Shown: positions 56,694 through 64,000 of the stretch, piece by piece
How the letters are laid out: each line of letters starts with the position of its first letter
How positions within the stretch are numbered: the first letter of the stretch is position 1
DNA from: Pseudomonas plecoglossicida NBRC 103162 = DSM 15088
GTDB taxonomy: Bacteria > Pseudomonadota > Gammaproteobacteria > Pseudomonadales > Pseudomonadaceae
Length of the DNA: 64,000 nt
Direction of reading: 5' to 3'
NCBI RefSeq assembly: GCF_000730665.1
Contig: NZ_BBIV01000024.1
Span: 1-64,000 of the forward strand
Translations under genes and position numbers: made by a program
The notes under the pieces: model-generated
Told to the model about the DNA's origin: nothing
Databases searched by the model: none
Seen by the model: the letters and a program-made list of their open reading frames with translations, nothing else

Positions 56694-56871
56694 GCGTGGG
56701 TTTAGCTTTCGACGAGGTATGGCATGGCAAGGCCGGGAGGGGCATGCCGGGGCCGGGCGTGGCAAGGGCTGTAATCAGCGGTTAGCACATTGACAGCAGT
56801 GTGCTCCCCGGTGGCATCAGTCACCACCAGCGGCGTCGATTGAAGGGCACCGATGGTGACACAGGCTGTTT

Positions 56872-57282
56872 CTAGCCGTGATCGTAGACGGTGAAGCCTC
56901 TATCCACCCATAGGACATGGAACGTCCTTCCAGAGCGGAAGCCGACCATCGGCGCTTTTCCGATAGCCCGAAACGCTATCAGGTTCACGTCCTCGGTCAC
57001 GACTGGCGGTAGCGGAGCTTTGAGGGCGTTTCTGGCGATGGTCTCATAACCCAACCCGTGCCTAGGGGCTTGTCTCAGCTCCTGCCAACTCAACTGGCTT
57101 ATGGTGCGCAGCTTGCCTAGCATTGTCCCGCGCTCGTCATTGGTGCAGTCGCTGACACAGTAGCCATTCTGGAGAAACTCGAACGAGAAAATAGGCGGCT
57201 TGAGGTCGGGGTTCTCTGTCGGTTCTGCACGCGGCTTGAGTAACTGACTCTGCTTTGGGGCGCGACCTTTGAGGTGGCTCAT
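56872..57282 (-). CDS. Putative toxin of a Panacea toxin-antitoxin pair
   Basis: A 136-aa basic protein. The C-terminal stretch (LIAFRAIGKAPMVGFRSGR, followed by FHVLWVDRGFTVYDHG) looks like the end of small ribonuclease-type toxins, where a dimer-like beta-sheet ends in the Fxx(L/I)W(V/I)D motif. It starts 10 nt after the stop of the Panacea antitoxin gene, so the pair is one operon with antitoxin first. A precise toxin family is not recognised; the assignment rests on the partner. Confidence 0.6.
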   Translation of the reverse strand: MSHLKGRAPKQSQLLKPRAEPTENPDLKPPIFSFEFLQNGYCVSDCTNDERGTMLGKLRTISQLSWQELRQAPRHGLGYETIARNALKAPLPPVVTEDVNLIAFRAIGKAPMVGFRSGRTFHVLWVDRGFTVYDHG

Positions 57283-57292
57283 TCGAACACCC

Positions 57293-57736
57293 CTACTTGA
57301 TATAGTCCTTGAAGAACGCCGCCATCTCGTCTTTCGGAATGCGGAGGTTATGCTCCCCCGGCTTGTAGTTGTTCTTCCACGGCGCCTCTTCGTGAGTCAT
57401 TTCACGCAGCCGCCACGCAGAATACTGGCCATAAATCTGTTGCACTTCATTCAGCAAAGTGAGCTGCTCGAACGAGAACACCGACTGATCGAAGTCCGTA
57501 GGCACGGGGATGCTGCCGCTACCGTGGTGCTTGAAGTGGTGGTAGACATCAGGCACAACAGGGCCGTGCGTCCACGCTTCGATTTCTTCCCCGAACAACG
57601 GTGTGCCGTATACCGCAAGGTGAAACCCTTGGGCGTAATACACGAGCTTCTGTAGCTTCAGGTTGGACACAAGGTCGCCTGCGTCTTCGTTCGCCTGTGC
57701 GAGGAAAAACTTCGCGGCATCGATAGCGTTGGGCAT
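57293..57736 (-). CDS. Panacea-domain antitoxin (SocA-like, DUF4065)
   Basis: A 147-aa protein of the SocA/Panacea family: KLQKLVYYAQGFHLA (26-43), FGEEIEAWTHGPVVPDVYHH (49-69). Panacea domains neutralise diverse toxins by direct contact. It is first in a two-gene operon with the small protein at 56872-57282. The location at the inner end of the phage element, oriented against the early genes, is typical of a defence or maintenance module. Confidence 0.85.
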   Translation of the reverse strand: MPNAIDAAKFFLAQANEDAGDLVSNLKLQKLVYYAQGFHLAVYGTPLFGEEIEAWTHGPVVPDVYHHFKHHGSGSIPVPTDFDQSVFSFEQLTLLNEVQQIYGQYSAWRLREMTHEEAPWKNNYKPGEHNLRIPKDEMAAFFKDYIK

Positions 57737-57857
57737 GTGACCTCCGAGTCGGCAACTACAGGTATAGCATCAGGGCTGCTGATTATCCGCCCGACCGCTC
57801 AGAAGTCAACCGGGGTTCGTCAGCTGGGCGCCATCCTTAGCGCCGCGCATGTGCACA

Positions 57858-58016
57858 TCAGTCATCCACCATCCGCCCGCGTGGTGCCGGGCGCTGGGAT
57901 TCGGGGCGGCCTACACCGCCCTTGCCGGCACCCGGGCTGGTGGGTTTGCTCTTTGGTGAGCCGTTGCCCACGGTGCGGACTGGCCGCTTGCTGACACCAT
58001 CACGTTTGTCGCTCAT
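57858..58016 (-). CDS. Small basic Gly/Pro/Ser-rich protein
   Basis: A 52-aa basic, disordered-looking protein (MSDKRDGVSKRPVRTVGNG, then SPKSKPTSPGAGKGGVGRP). GAGGTGAG lies just upstream of the ATG at 58016. It is immediately downstream of the 58020-58250 gene and would be the last gene of the virion-type operon. Short basic tails of this kind occur at the ends of phage structural operons; function unknown. Confidence 0.45.
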   Translation of the reverse strand: MSDKRDGVSKRPVRTVGNGSPKSKPTSPGAGKGGVGRPESQRPAPRGRMVDD

Positions 58017-58019
58017 CAC

Positions 58020-58250
58020 TCACCTCTTGTGCGCCGGAATGACGCTGTTCAATTCTTCGAGCAGGATGCGTTCCAGCTCAGCCACAGTGGGCCGTTCGCC
58101 GGAGTAGACCCACAGCGCGGCCCGGAAACCACGGCACAGCATCCGGGCACGCAAGCGCGTGTGTGCGTCACCTCGGCGCTCGGCTTGAGTCTGCAGGTTG
58201 AGCAGCATGCGTTCGATCTGTTGCTCTCGCGAAACGTGGGCCTCATTCAC
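58020..58250 (-). CDS. Small hypothetical phage protein
   Basis: A 76-aa protein (NEAHVSREQQIERMLLNLQ, then CRGFRAALWVYSGE). The start is the GTG at 58250, with GAGGG 6 nt upstream, placed 2 nt after the stop of the preceding gene. Helical, no membrane span. It belongs to the phage late operon. Confidence 0.6.
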   Translation of the reverse strand: MNEAHVSREQQIERMLLNLQTQAERRGDAHTRLRARMLCRGFRAALWVYSGERPTVAELERILLEELNSVIPAHKR

Positions 58251-58252
58251 GA

Positions 58253-59218
58253 TCAGACCCTCGGCCCGCTGGCCGACTGCCGGCGCATGTTGGCGCACAG
58301 CTGGTCGAACTCGGCGTCGGACATGGCCGACACACTGGCGGCAGTCAACTTGCCGGCAACGGTCGGATCGGCAGCACCGCCGACGCTGCCCAAGCTGGTA
58401 TTGCCTGGCACCCTGGCTACGCGTGGCAGATCGCCGCTTGGCGCATGTGGCACACGTGCACCAGGGGTGAAGCCGAGCTGCTGTGCGAACTCCCACACAT
58501 GCCGCGCCGGGTCTATGCCGCTAGTCTGGCACTGCTGCACAAACTGTAGGCTTGCCAGCGCTTTGACCTGCTGCATCGTCTGCGGATCAGCGCCGGGGTG
58601 CATCGCACGCAGCTGGTCGTTGACGTGCTGGTCCACTAGGTCGAACGCGGCGCGATAGCTGTCTTCCCCTACCTCGTCTGCCAACGCCCGCTCGGATGCC
58701 ACCACACTCGGGGCCACCGCAGAGGTCTGGCGCTGCACCTGGGCTTCGAAATCGCGCTGCGCGAGTTGCTGTTGCTGTGCGGCCAAGCGCTGCTCGAACT
58801 GTTCGCTAAGGGCGCGCACATGCCCTTCGGGGTCGTCAGCGAACTCGGGGATTTGCGCCTGTTGCTGGGCAGCCTGCAGTTGTGCGAGCTGCTGTTGCAG
58901 CTGCTCGCGCGCGACACGCTCCTGTTGCAGTTGCGCGTTGATCTCTTGCCGGCGCTGACGCTCTTCCTGCAGGGCAGCTAGTGGCACCTGCTTGCGGGGT
59001 AGCTGACCGGCTGGCGGTTCGGCACCATCGGCATCTGCCGCATCGCTGGATGGCGGTTCAGTGCTGTTGCGTGCATCACGCTCGCGGTTGGCGTCGTCGA
59101 ACAGCTCGACCTCATCGGCCACGCTGTTGGGCAATGCGGTGTCGTGGTCTGGTGCGTCCGGCACACCAGTGCTGCCGGTCACTTCGGCGGCAAATGCGCC
59201 GATATCGAAATCACTCAT
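58253..59218 (-). CDS. Coiled-coil, Gln-rich phage structural protein (scaffold-like)
   Basis: A 321-aa protein: acidic, disordered N-terminus (about 1-75), a Gln-rich coiled coil (about 85-165, EERQRRQEINAQLQQERVA), then a helical half with HVWEFAQQLGFTPG. Composition and order resemble phage scaffolding or head-assembly proteins. The ATG at 59218 is preceded by AAGGAG; the frame extends to 59281 without one. It overlaps the upstream gene by 8 nt. No capsid gene follows, so the scaffold label is only a suggestion. Confidence 0.6.
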   Translation of the reverse strand: MSDFDIGAFAAEVTGSTGVPDAPDHDTALPNSVADEVELFDDANRERDARNSTEPPSSDAADADGAEPPAGQLPRKQVPLAALQEERQRRQEINAQLQQERVAREQLQQQLAQLQAAQQQAQIPEFADDPEGHVRALSEQFEQRLAAQQQQLAQRDFEAQVQRQTSAVAPSVVASERALADEVGEDSYRAAFDLVDQHVNDQLRAMHPGADPQTMQQVKALASLQFVQQCQTSGIDPARHVWEFAQQLGFTPGARVPHAPSGDLPRVARVPGNTSLGSVGGAADPTVAGKLTAASVSAMSDAEFDQLCANMRRQSASGPRV

Positions 59219-59804
59219 GACGTGCTCCTTTGCGGGCTGCGGATGGGCGCCGGGTGGCACCGAACGTTGCAGGTTCTTCATGGATTGGGTCGGCCTTCAA
59301 CGCGTTTACGCCCGCGTCTGCAGGCTTGGCGTTATGTCGTAGGCCGTACTGCTCGGTCAGGTGATCGACGCCGGCCTGGGTTGCAAGCTGGGCCTTCTGG
59401 CGCTGGAGCGCTTCGGCCAATTGCTCGGCAAGCCGGTCGCGCACCTTGAGGTGCTGGAGTTCGGCGCGGTACGCGCTGATTTCAGTGTCGGTCAGCGGTC
59501 TGCGGGTGATCTGATCCGGGGACCAACCAATCACGCGACCGGTGCGACAGGCCAAGCGTTCGGCACGGGTGAGCTTCAACAGCCAGCTGAGCAGCGTCCC
59601 CTCGGCCTCAGGTGCGGAGCGGCACTCGACAATGGACGGCACCTTCTCGTCGGTCACGCTGCTGATACTCCACATCGGCCGTGGCAGGTGCACAGCGAAC
59701 ACGTCGCCAGTGCCCCGCTCGATCTTGGCGCGGCTGGTGTCAAGGCTGTGCAGCTTCGCGTCGAGGCGCAACTGCTGCAGGTGTTCAAAGGTGTAGTGGC
59801 TCAC
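59211..59804 (-). CDS. Hypothetical phage protein
   Basis: A 197-aa protein starting from a GTG at 59804 that overlaps the upstream stop as GTGA. N-terminal beta-like region (DVFAVHLPRPMWSISSVTD) and helical C-terminus (LKVRDRLAEQLAEALQRQ). The short C-terminus is basic. No recognised family. Confidence 0.6.
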   Translation of the reverse strand: MSHYTFEHLQQLRLDAKLHSLDTSRAKIERGTGDVFAVHLPRPMWSISSVTDEKVPSIVECRSAPEAEGTLLSWLLKLTRAERLACRTGRVIGWSPDQITRRPLTDTEISAYRAELQHLKVRDRLAEQLAEALQRQKAQLATQAGVDHLTEQYGLRHNAKPADAGVNALKADPIHEEPATFGATRRPSAARKGARHE

Positions 59805-60046
59805 GATGCGGTGCTCCTTCGTACGGCGTCCAACTGGGCGCGCAAGTGGTCGAGTTCAGCCGACTGGGCGTTGGTGCGAAGCCGGTTATCCGCAGACTTG
59901 AGGCGCTGGAGCGCCGCATGCGCGTTACGGAGCGCGACCCGCGCAAGTTCCTGCTCGCTATCGAGAAACTTCCTCGCGTCCAGCAACTCGTCAACGCGCT
60001 TCTGTGCGGCCTGGATAGCGGTCTGGCATTCGTTCAGGGTGTTCAT
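59801..60046 (-). CDS. Small coiled-coil phage protein
   Basis: An 81-aa protein that is one continuous helix (NECQTAIQAAQKRVDELLD ... AELDHLRAQLDAVRRS). Overlaps both the 60043 gene (4 nt, ATGA) and the 59211 gene (4 nt). Likely a minor structural or assembly protein. Confidence 0.6.
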   Translation of the reverse strand: MNTLNECQTAIQAAQKRVDELLDARKFLDSEQELARVALRNAHAALQRLKSADNRLRTNAQSAELDHLRAQLDAVRRSTAS

Positions 60047-63000
60047 TTGCGGGCCTCCCGCTGTTGGATGGTGGACTTCAACTTGTTCAGGGCGGTCCGG
60101 TTGCCACTGACCACGTAAGGGAGCATCGCGATCTTGACGACGGCGCGTGCTTTGTCACGCAGCTTGCCCAGCGCAGTGCGGCGCTGGTCGTCATCCATGG
60201 CCTTCCACTCCTTGCTGTTCATGAGTGCGACGGCGTCACGACGCAGCAACTGCCCTGTAACCTCAGAGCGCTCGCGGATCTGCTCGGGGGTAAGCACATG
60301 TTTGTTCTTGCCGGCCGTGATGAAGTCCTGTTGCCTGCCCGGCGACCATCCAAGTCGTGCCGCTTCCTGGCGGAGCGGGTCTTGGCTTTCCTCGACGTGG
60401 GTCATCGGGATCATCGAGTGCAACACGGTGTCGCCTTGGCGGCTGTTGGGGATTGGCTGCCCCCAGTCATCCAGGCGCGGAGGTAGATCATCGCGCAGTC
60501 CAGGCACACGATTGGCCAAGGCGTCGGCCATCGTCTCAGGCTGACGGGCGTAGGGGTCTTGGCGACTAGCAATGTTTGCCACCAACGCGTTCGGCTGGAG
60601 CACAGAGGCGGCGGTCTGTTTGACGAAGCTGGGCAAGTACCGCTGTGGATCTGCAAGCGCCATCGACAGCCGTTGGACGCCGGAAAACCAAGTCTTGTTG
60701 GCAACGTTGTTGGCGAACGACGAGACGAGTTCCAGGGCGTTGTCTTCTGCGCTCTTGCTTCGCCAGTCCATGTTCACCAGGTCAGCAGTCATTGAGGCCC
60801 ACATGGCGAAAGGGTCCAGCCGATTGATGCCGTACCAAGTGTCGCCGAGCTTGACCGAATACGGCTGGTTGCCTGCAGCGAGCCAGGCTTTGCGTTCCTT
60901 GTCATCGCTCGGCCCGGAGCCGGTCAAGTAACCCGCCTGGGCCAGCAGCCCGGCACCAATCATGATTTGCGTGCCAGTCAGCACACGGGCAATGGCCTGC
61001 TCTTGTATGGCACCACCGGCCTTGATGTCGCGCCAGGTACTGGGGGCGAACAGTCCAGCAAAACTGCTTTTGAGGGCGCGCTTTACAATCGAGCTTGGCG
61101 TCTTTATGAATGGAATCAGGATGTTAAGCCACGGTAACGCAGCCTTGGCAGCGAGCACCTTGGACACCAGCGGCCCGGCCTTGGCATTGAAGGTGGATTC
61201 CCGCGCCATGTTGCCTGCCGTTTCGATCATGGCGGGCGTTGGGTTGTTGACCAGTTGCTCGATGCGGCCGCTCAGCTTGATGCCTTGAGGCAATACACCG
61301 TCGCGCTTTTCCTGGGAGGCGATGCGGTGCGCCTGGGCGCGCAGCTCTGCCTCGTAATTGGTGACGGCGTAGTAAGCATCCTCCGCGCCAAGGAATCGGA
61401 ACGAAGCCAGCGCTGCGTTATCGAACGCCAGCTTGGCCGTGCCCTTCATGCCTGACATGGTCCGCTGCGGGAGGCTGGAGTTTTCCAGCTTGCCGGAACC
61501 CAGCAGTGGGGATTCCCCTTGTGTGAACGCCTTGCCAGTGGCGGCAAGTGCTTTGGCCTGGCCACGGATGGCGCCGCTCAGAAGGGCGACAGGTTCTGAC
61601 CAGGTGGTTTCACCCTTGAGGCCGAACATGCGCTTGGCGCCTGCGAGGATCGCGGCGTTGGTGCGGTCCATCAGGTTGACGCCGATCATGCCGGTGTTGC
61701 CTGCCATGTTGGCGATGTGCGTGGTCGGGTCGTACAGCCAGCCGGCTTTGATGTAGTCGGTGATGTGGTTGCCTTTCTGGATGACCTTGGCAGCGTTCTG
61801 CAGGCCGCCAGACTGGATGGCAGCACCAATAGCGGTGGCCAGGTCATCAGCACCGGATACACCACCGACGCTTTCGAGGATGGCTTGGGCCTGTTTAATG
61901 TCGGAGACCTGACGGCGCTGGGCGGCCATCGCCCGACCGGCTTCTGCTCTGGCACCGAGCAGCTCGCCAGTTGTACGGCGCATGTTGGCCAGGTCGTCGA
62001 CGAACTGGGCGCGTTCGATATCAGTAGCCTGACCTGACGTAATCCGCTGTTGAAGGTCGAGCACACTTGCCATCTGGCTCTGTACTGCGGATGTCACTGC
62101 GCGGAACTGCTCTGCGTTGAACGTCTGGCCCAACTTGCGACCGTGCGCCAATGCCTGGGCGCCGTCCAGGCCGATCAGGTTGGCCAGTCGTTTTTGCTCG
62201 GCCTCAGTGACCACGCCACGGCGCAATACTTCTACATCAGCCTCAACCGGGCGCAGCAGGTCCAGCGCTTGGGCGCGCTGCTCGCCCTGGACACCGAGCC
62301 GGTCCAGTAGCGGGTTGATATCCTGGCTGCCGGCGAATGGGGTTGGTGCAGGCCGTGGTACTGGCGCTGGAGTTTCGACCGGCGCGGCCTGTTGCGCTTC
62401 TGGCACGGGCGCTGGCGGTTGTTCAATTGGGCGCTGAGGTTCCGGGTTGCGGCCCATTGCCCCGGCCAACACGGAGCCGGTCAGCGCATCGACCGCCAAG
62501 TTCGAAGTGTCGAATGGTTGCTGCATGCCCTCGGGCAACACCATGTTGCGCATCTGCCGAGTGGCTTCACCGGTGAGGGCGCCAATCGGAGCACCAGTTG
62601 CCAGTCGTGTTGCCAGGTTGCCAGGCAGTGCGGCGGGCAACAGGCCCATGCCGATGTTGGCAGCGCCCGCAGCGGCAGCGCCACCGAGCGCTTGAGGAAG
62701 TGAGCCGGTGCGCGACTCGATATCGTGGCCGGTGTTGATCGCGTCGGTGGCCGCTGGAACGGCCATGGTGCGGGCAGCCTGGGCTACTTCACCGGCAACG
62801 CGTGGCAGGGTCGTAGTCGCTGCTTCGGCCATGGCTGGAGCGCGGGATAACCCACCTGTGGCCAACATCGACAGCAGGTTGCCGCCGAGGCCACCGACGC
62901 CGTGCATCACCCTGTTGACCAGCGGCGCGTCAGCAGCAGGCGCCAGCGAATCGGCGCGTTGTTGCAACGGGTTCAGCACATGTTCACTAAGAGCATTCTG

Positions 63001-63312
63001 CGCCATGCCCGGAGAGTCATCCGTAATGAGCCCCCGTGCTGCGTCGAACGTCTGCGCCGCTGGAATCCCGATGATTCGGGCTGCGGCCAGGCCCATGTTA
63101 TCGACAGCGCGTGCGGCGCCGCGGTACAGCTCTGCTGGATCGAAGCTGCTCCCCGATGGCGAAGCAGTCGGCACAGTAGCCGCCATTGTCGGTGCAGGTT
63201 GACGCGGTGCCTCATCTGGCAAATCGTCGAACGACATTGCGCTGTCAGCGGACGCAGCAGACGGCGCCGGGGTGGGCGCTTCGTCTGGCAGGTCGTCGAA
63301 GTTCATGGCCAT
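60043..63312 (-). CDS. Very large phage virion protein (possible internal / DNA-ejection protein)
   Basis: A 1089-aa protein. The N-terminus has a twice-repeated FDDLPDEAP motif (residues 5-13 and 28-36). Then come Ala/Gly-rich helical segments, a Pro-rich linker (about 289-322), a helical middle and a segment containing GWLYDPTTHIANMAGN with several amphipathic or hydrophobic stretches (ILIPFIKTPSS, GTQIMIGAGLLAQAGYL). Size, Ala-richness and membrane-like segments are typical of podovirus-type internal virion or ejection proteins. It starts 2 nt after the preceding gene's stop. The exact role is an inference. Confidence 0.65.
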   Translation of the reverse strand: MAMNFDDLPDEAPTPAPSAASADSAMSFDDLPDEAPRQPAPTMAATVPTASPSGSSFDPAELYRGAARAVDNMGLAAARIIGIPAAQTFDAARGLITDDSPGMAQNALSEHVLNPLQQRADSLAPAADAPLVNRVMHGVGGLGGNLLSMLATGGLSRAPAMAEAATTTLPRVAGEVAQAARTMAVPAATDAINTGHDIESRTGSLPQALGGAAAAGAANIGMGLLPAALPGNLATRLATGAPIGALTGEATRQMRNMVLPEGMQQPFDTSNLAVDALTGSVLAGAMGRNPEPQRPIEQPPAPVPEAQQAAPVETPAPVPRPAPTPFAGSQDINPLLDRLGVQGEQRAQALDLLRPVEADVEVLRRGVVTEAEQKRLANLIGLDGAQALAHGRKLGQTFNAEQFRAVTSAVQSQMASVLDLQQRITSGQATDIERAQFVDDLANMRRTTGELLGARAEAGRAMAAQRRQVSDIKQAQAILESVGGVSGADDLATAIGAAIQSGGLQNAAKVIQKGNHITDYIKAGWLYDPTTHIANMAGNTGMIGVNLMDRTNAAILAGAKRMFGLKGETTWSEPVALLSGAIRGQAKALAATGKAFTQGESPLLGSGKLENSSLPQRTMSGMKGTAKLAFDNAALASFRFLGAEDAYYAVTNYEAELRAQAHRIASQEKRDGVLPQGIKLSGRIEQLVNNPTPAMIETAGNMARESTFNAKAGPLVSKVLAAKAALPWLNILIPFIKTPSSIVKRALKSSFAGLFAPSTWRDIKAGGAIQEQAIARVLTGTQIMIGAGLLAQAGYLTGSGPSDDKERKAWLAAGNQPYSVKLGDTWYGINRLDPFAMWASMTADLVNMDWRSKSAEDNALELVSSFANNVANKTWFSGVQRLSMALADPQRYLPSFVKQTAASVLQPNALVANIASRQDPYARQPETMADALANRVPGLRDDLPPRLDDWGQPIPNSRQGDTVLHSMIPMTHVEESQDPLRQEAARLGWSPGRQQDFITAGKNKHVLTPEQIRERSEVTGQLLRRDAVALMNSKEWKAMDDDQRRTALGKLRDKARAVVKIAMLPYVVSGNRTALNKLKSTIQQREARK

Positions 63313-63314
63313 GG

Positions 63315-64000
63315 TCAGATACCTGCGGCGCCAATGTCAGCATCGCTGTAGCCCGCTTGCTTGAGGCGTGCGACCACAGCTTGCCGCGATTTGCCCGAAG
63401 CGATAGCGGCGCTGGCGGCTTTCAAGTTGTCATCGACGGCGGCCTTGGCTTTGCGTGCAGGTTGCACACCACCGCCAGCGGCTGCCATCGGCAGGACGCC
63501 GACCGGGCCTTGGGCTTGCGGGGCGTAGCTTTGCAGGCCACCACTACCTGGCAGCGCGGAAAGGTCCGGCTGGGCATCTGGTGCAGGGGTCAGCGCATCG
63601 ACGACTGCGTCGAGCGCGGGTGTGGTCTTGGCTTTCCGTCCAGGGCTGTACTGGTTGAACGGCTCGCCATACTTCTCATACTGGCCGGTCTGTGGGTTCA
63701 GCACATGGCGCTGCATCTGACCGTCGCCCAAAGGTTCGTCGAGTACCTGGCGTTGGGTCGGCATACGCTGCCCGGACGGCTCGCGACCACCGGCACCGAT
63801 GCGGGCCTGGCGGGCGTCGAACTGGCCTTGCTGTTGGGCCAGGGAGGCTTCCCGGTGGGCCTGTAAGGCGTCGCCGCTGTTGGCCCGGAGAATGTCATCG
63901 AGCGGCAGGCCAAGCGCGGCAAGTTGCCGGGCCAAGGGGCCAAGACTCGATTGCAGTCCGGGGTCTTGCAGTGCCTGCTCTTGGCGCTGTTGCTGGGCAA
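63315..64000 (-). CDS. Phage virion protein, truncated by the window edge
   Basis: At least 227 residues; the frame is open to the right edge (Gln-rich start ...AQQQRQEQALQD). It has a Pro/Gln-rich middle and ends with a helical repeat (GKSRQAVVARLKQAGYSDAD). The apparent start at 63935 is a TTG inside the frame and not the real one. The gene is co-transcribed with the giant protein that follows and is probably another internal virion component. Confidence 0.6.
   Translation of the reverse strand, partial: AQQQRQEQALQDPGLQSSLGPLARQLAALGLPLDDILRANSGDALQAHREASLAQQQGQFDARQARIGAGGREPSGQRMPTQRQVLDEPLGDGQMQRHVLNPQTGQYEKYGEPFNQYSPGRKAKTTPALDAVVDALTPAPDAQPDLSALPGSGGLQSYAPQAQGPVGVLPMAAAGGGVQPARKAKAAVDDNLKAASAAIASGKSRQAVVARLKQAGYSDADIGAAGI

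Overview
The window is GC-rich DNA that reads as a chromosome segment of a Pseudomonas, most likely the P. putida group. The reasons are a complete type VI secretion (T6SS) cluster in the gene order known from the P. putida K1-T6SS, REP palindromes of the kind 'gcgggcaagcccgctcctac', a DUF2790 secreted protein and pseudomonad-type transporters. This assignment comes from memory of these families, not from a search.

Region 1 (1-5.0 kb, minus strand) is a small catabolic or transport operon: M20 amidohydrolase, MHS-type MFS transporter, amidase-signature amidase and IclR regulator. A perfect 17-bp palindrome upstream is a plausible operator. Region 2 (5.1-23.6 kb, almost all minus strand) is the effector/immunity part of the T6SS. 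Read in its direction of transcription it holds an ADP-ribosylglycohydrolase, a membrane immunity-like protein, a candidate membrane-acting effector, a second paralogous membrane immunity-like protein, VgrG, two DUF1795-type (Eag-like) proteins, and an intact 1399-aa PAAR-Rhs effector with an AHH nuclease tip and its immunity gene. Behind the intact rhs lies a graveyard of displaced rhs pieces. Two keep complete but different toxin tips, each followed by its own immunity gene, and one is a scrap carrying internal deletions and a stop codon. The toxin tips, immunity genes and spacers are AT-rich; the Rhs cores are GC-rich and near-identical.

Region 3 (24.2-44.9 kb, plus strand) is the structural T6SS operon: tagX-like, tssB, tssC, tssE, tssF, tssG, tssH(clpV), tssJ, tssK, tssL, tssM, tagF, a TssM-like/OmpA protein, hcp and tssA. 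Most junctions overlap by 1-4 bases. hcp is set apart by leader hairpins and a strong rho-independent terminator before tssA.

Region 4 (45-53.8 kb) is ordinary chromosome: a lactate-permease family transporter, a REP/RAYT transposase unit enclosed by 100-bp inverted repeats, a lipoprotein, an AEC transporter, an MFS transporter, a small secreted low-complexity protein, a PEBP-like protein, a LysR regulator divergent from a DUF2790 protein, and trmK.

Region 5 (about 53.9 kb to the right edge) is one end of a prophage or phage-derived element. It has an AlpA-like regulator, an SF3-type helicase and small genes on the plus strand, then a Panacea (SocA-like) antitoxin/toxin pair and a block of virion-type genes on the minus strand running off the window. 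No integrase or attachment site is visible here. No rRNA, tRNA or CRISPR array was seen.
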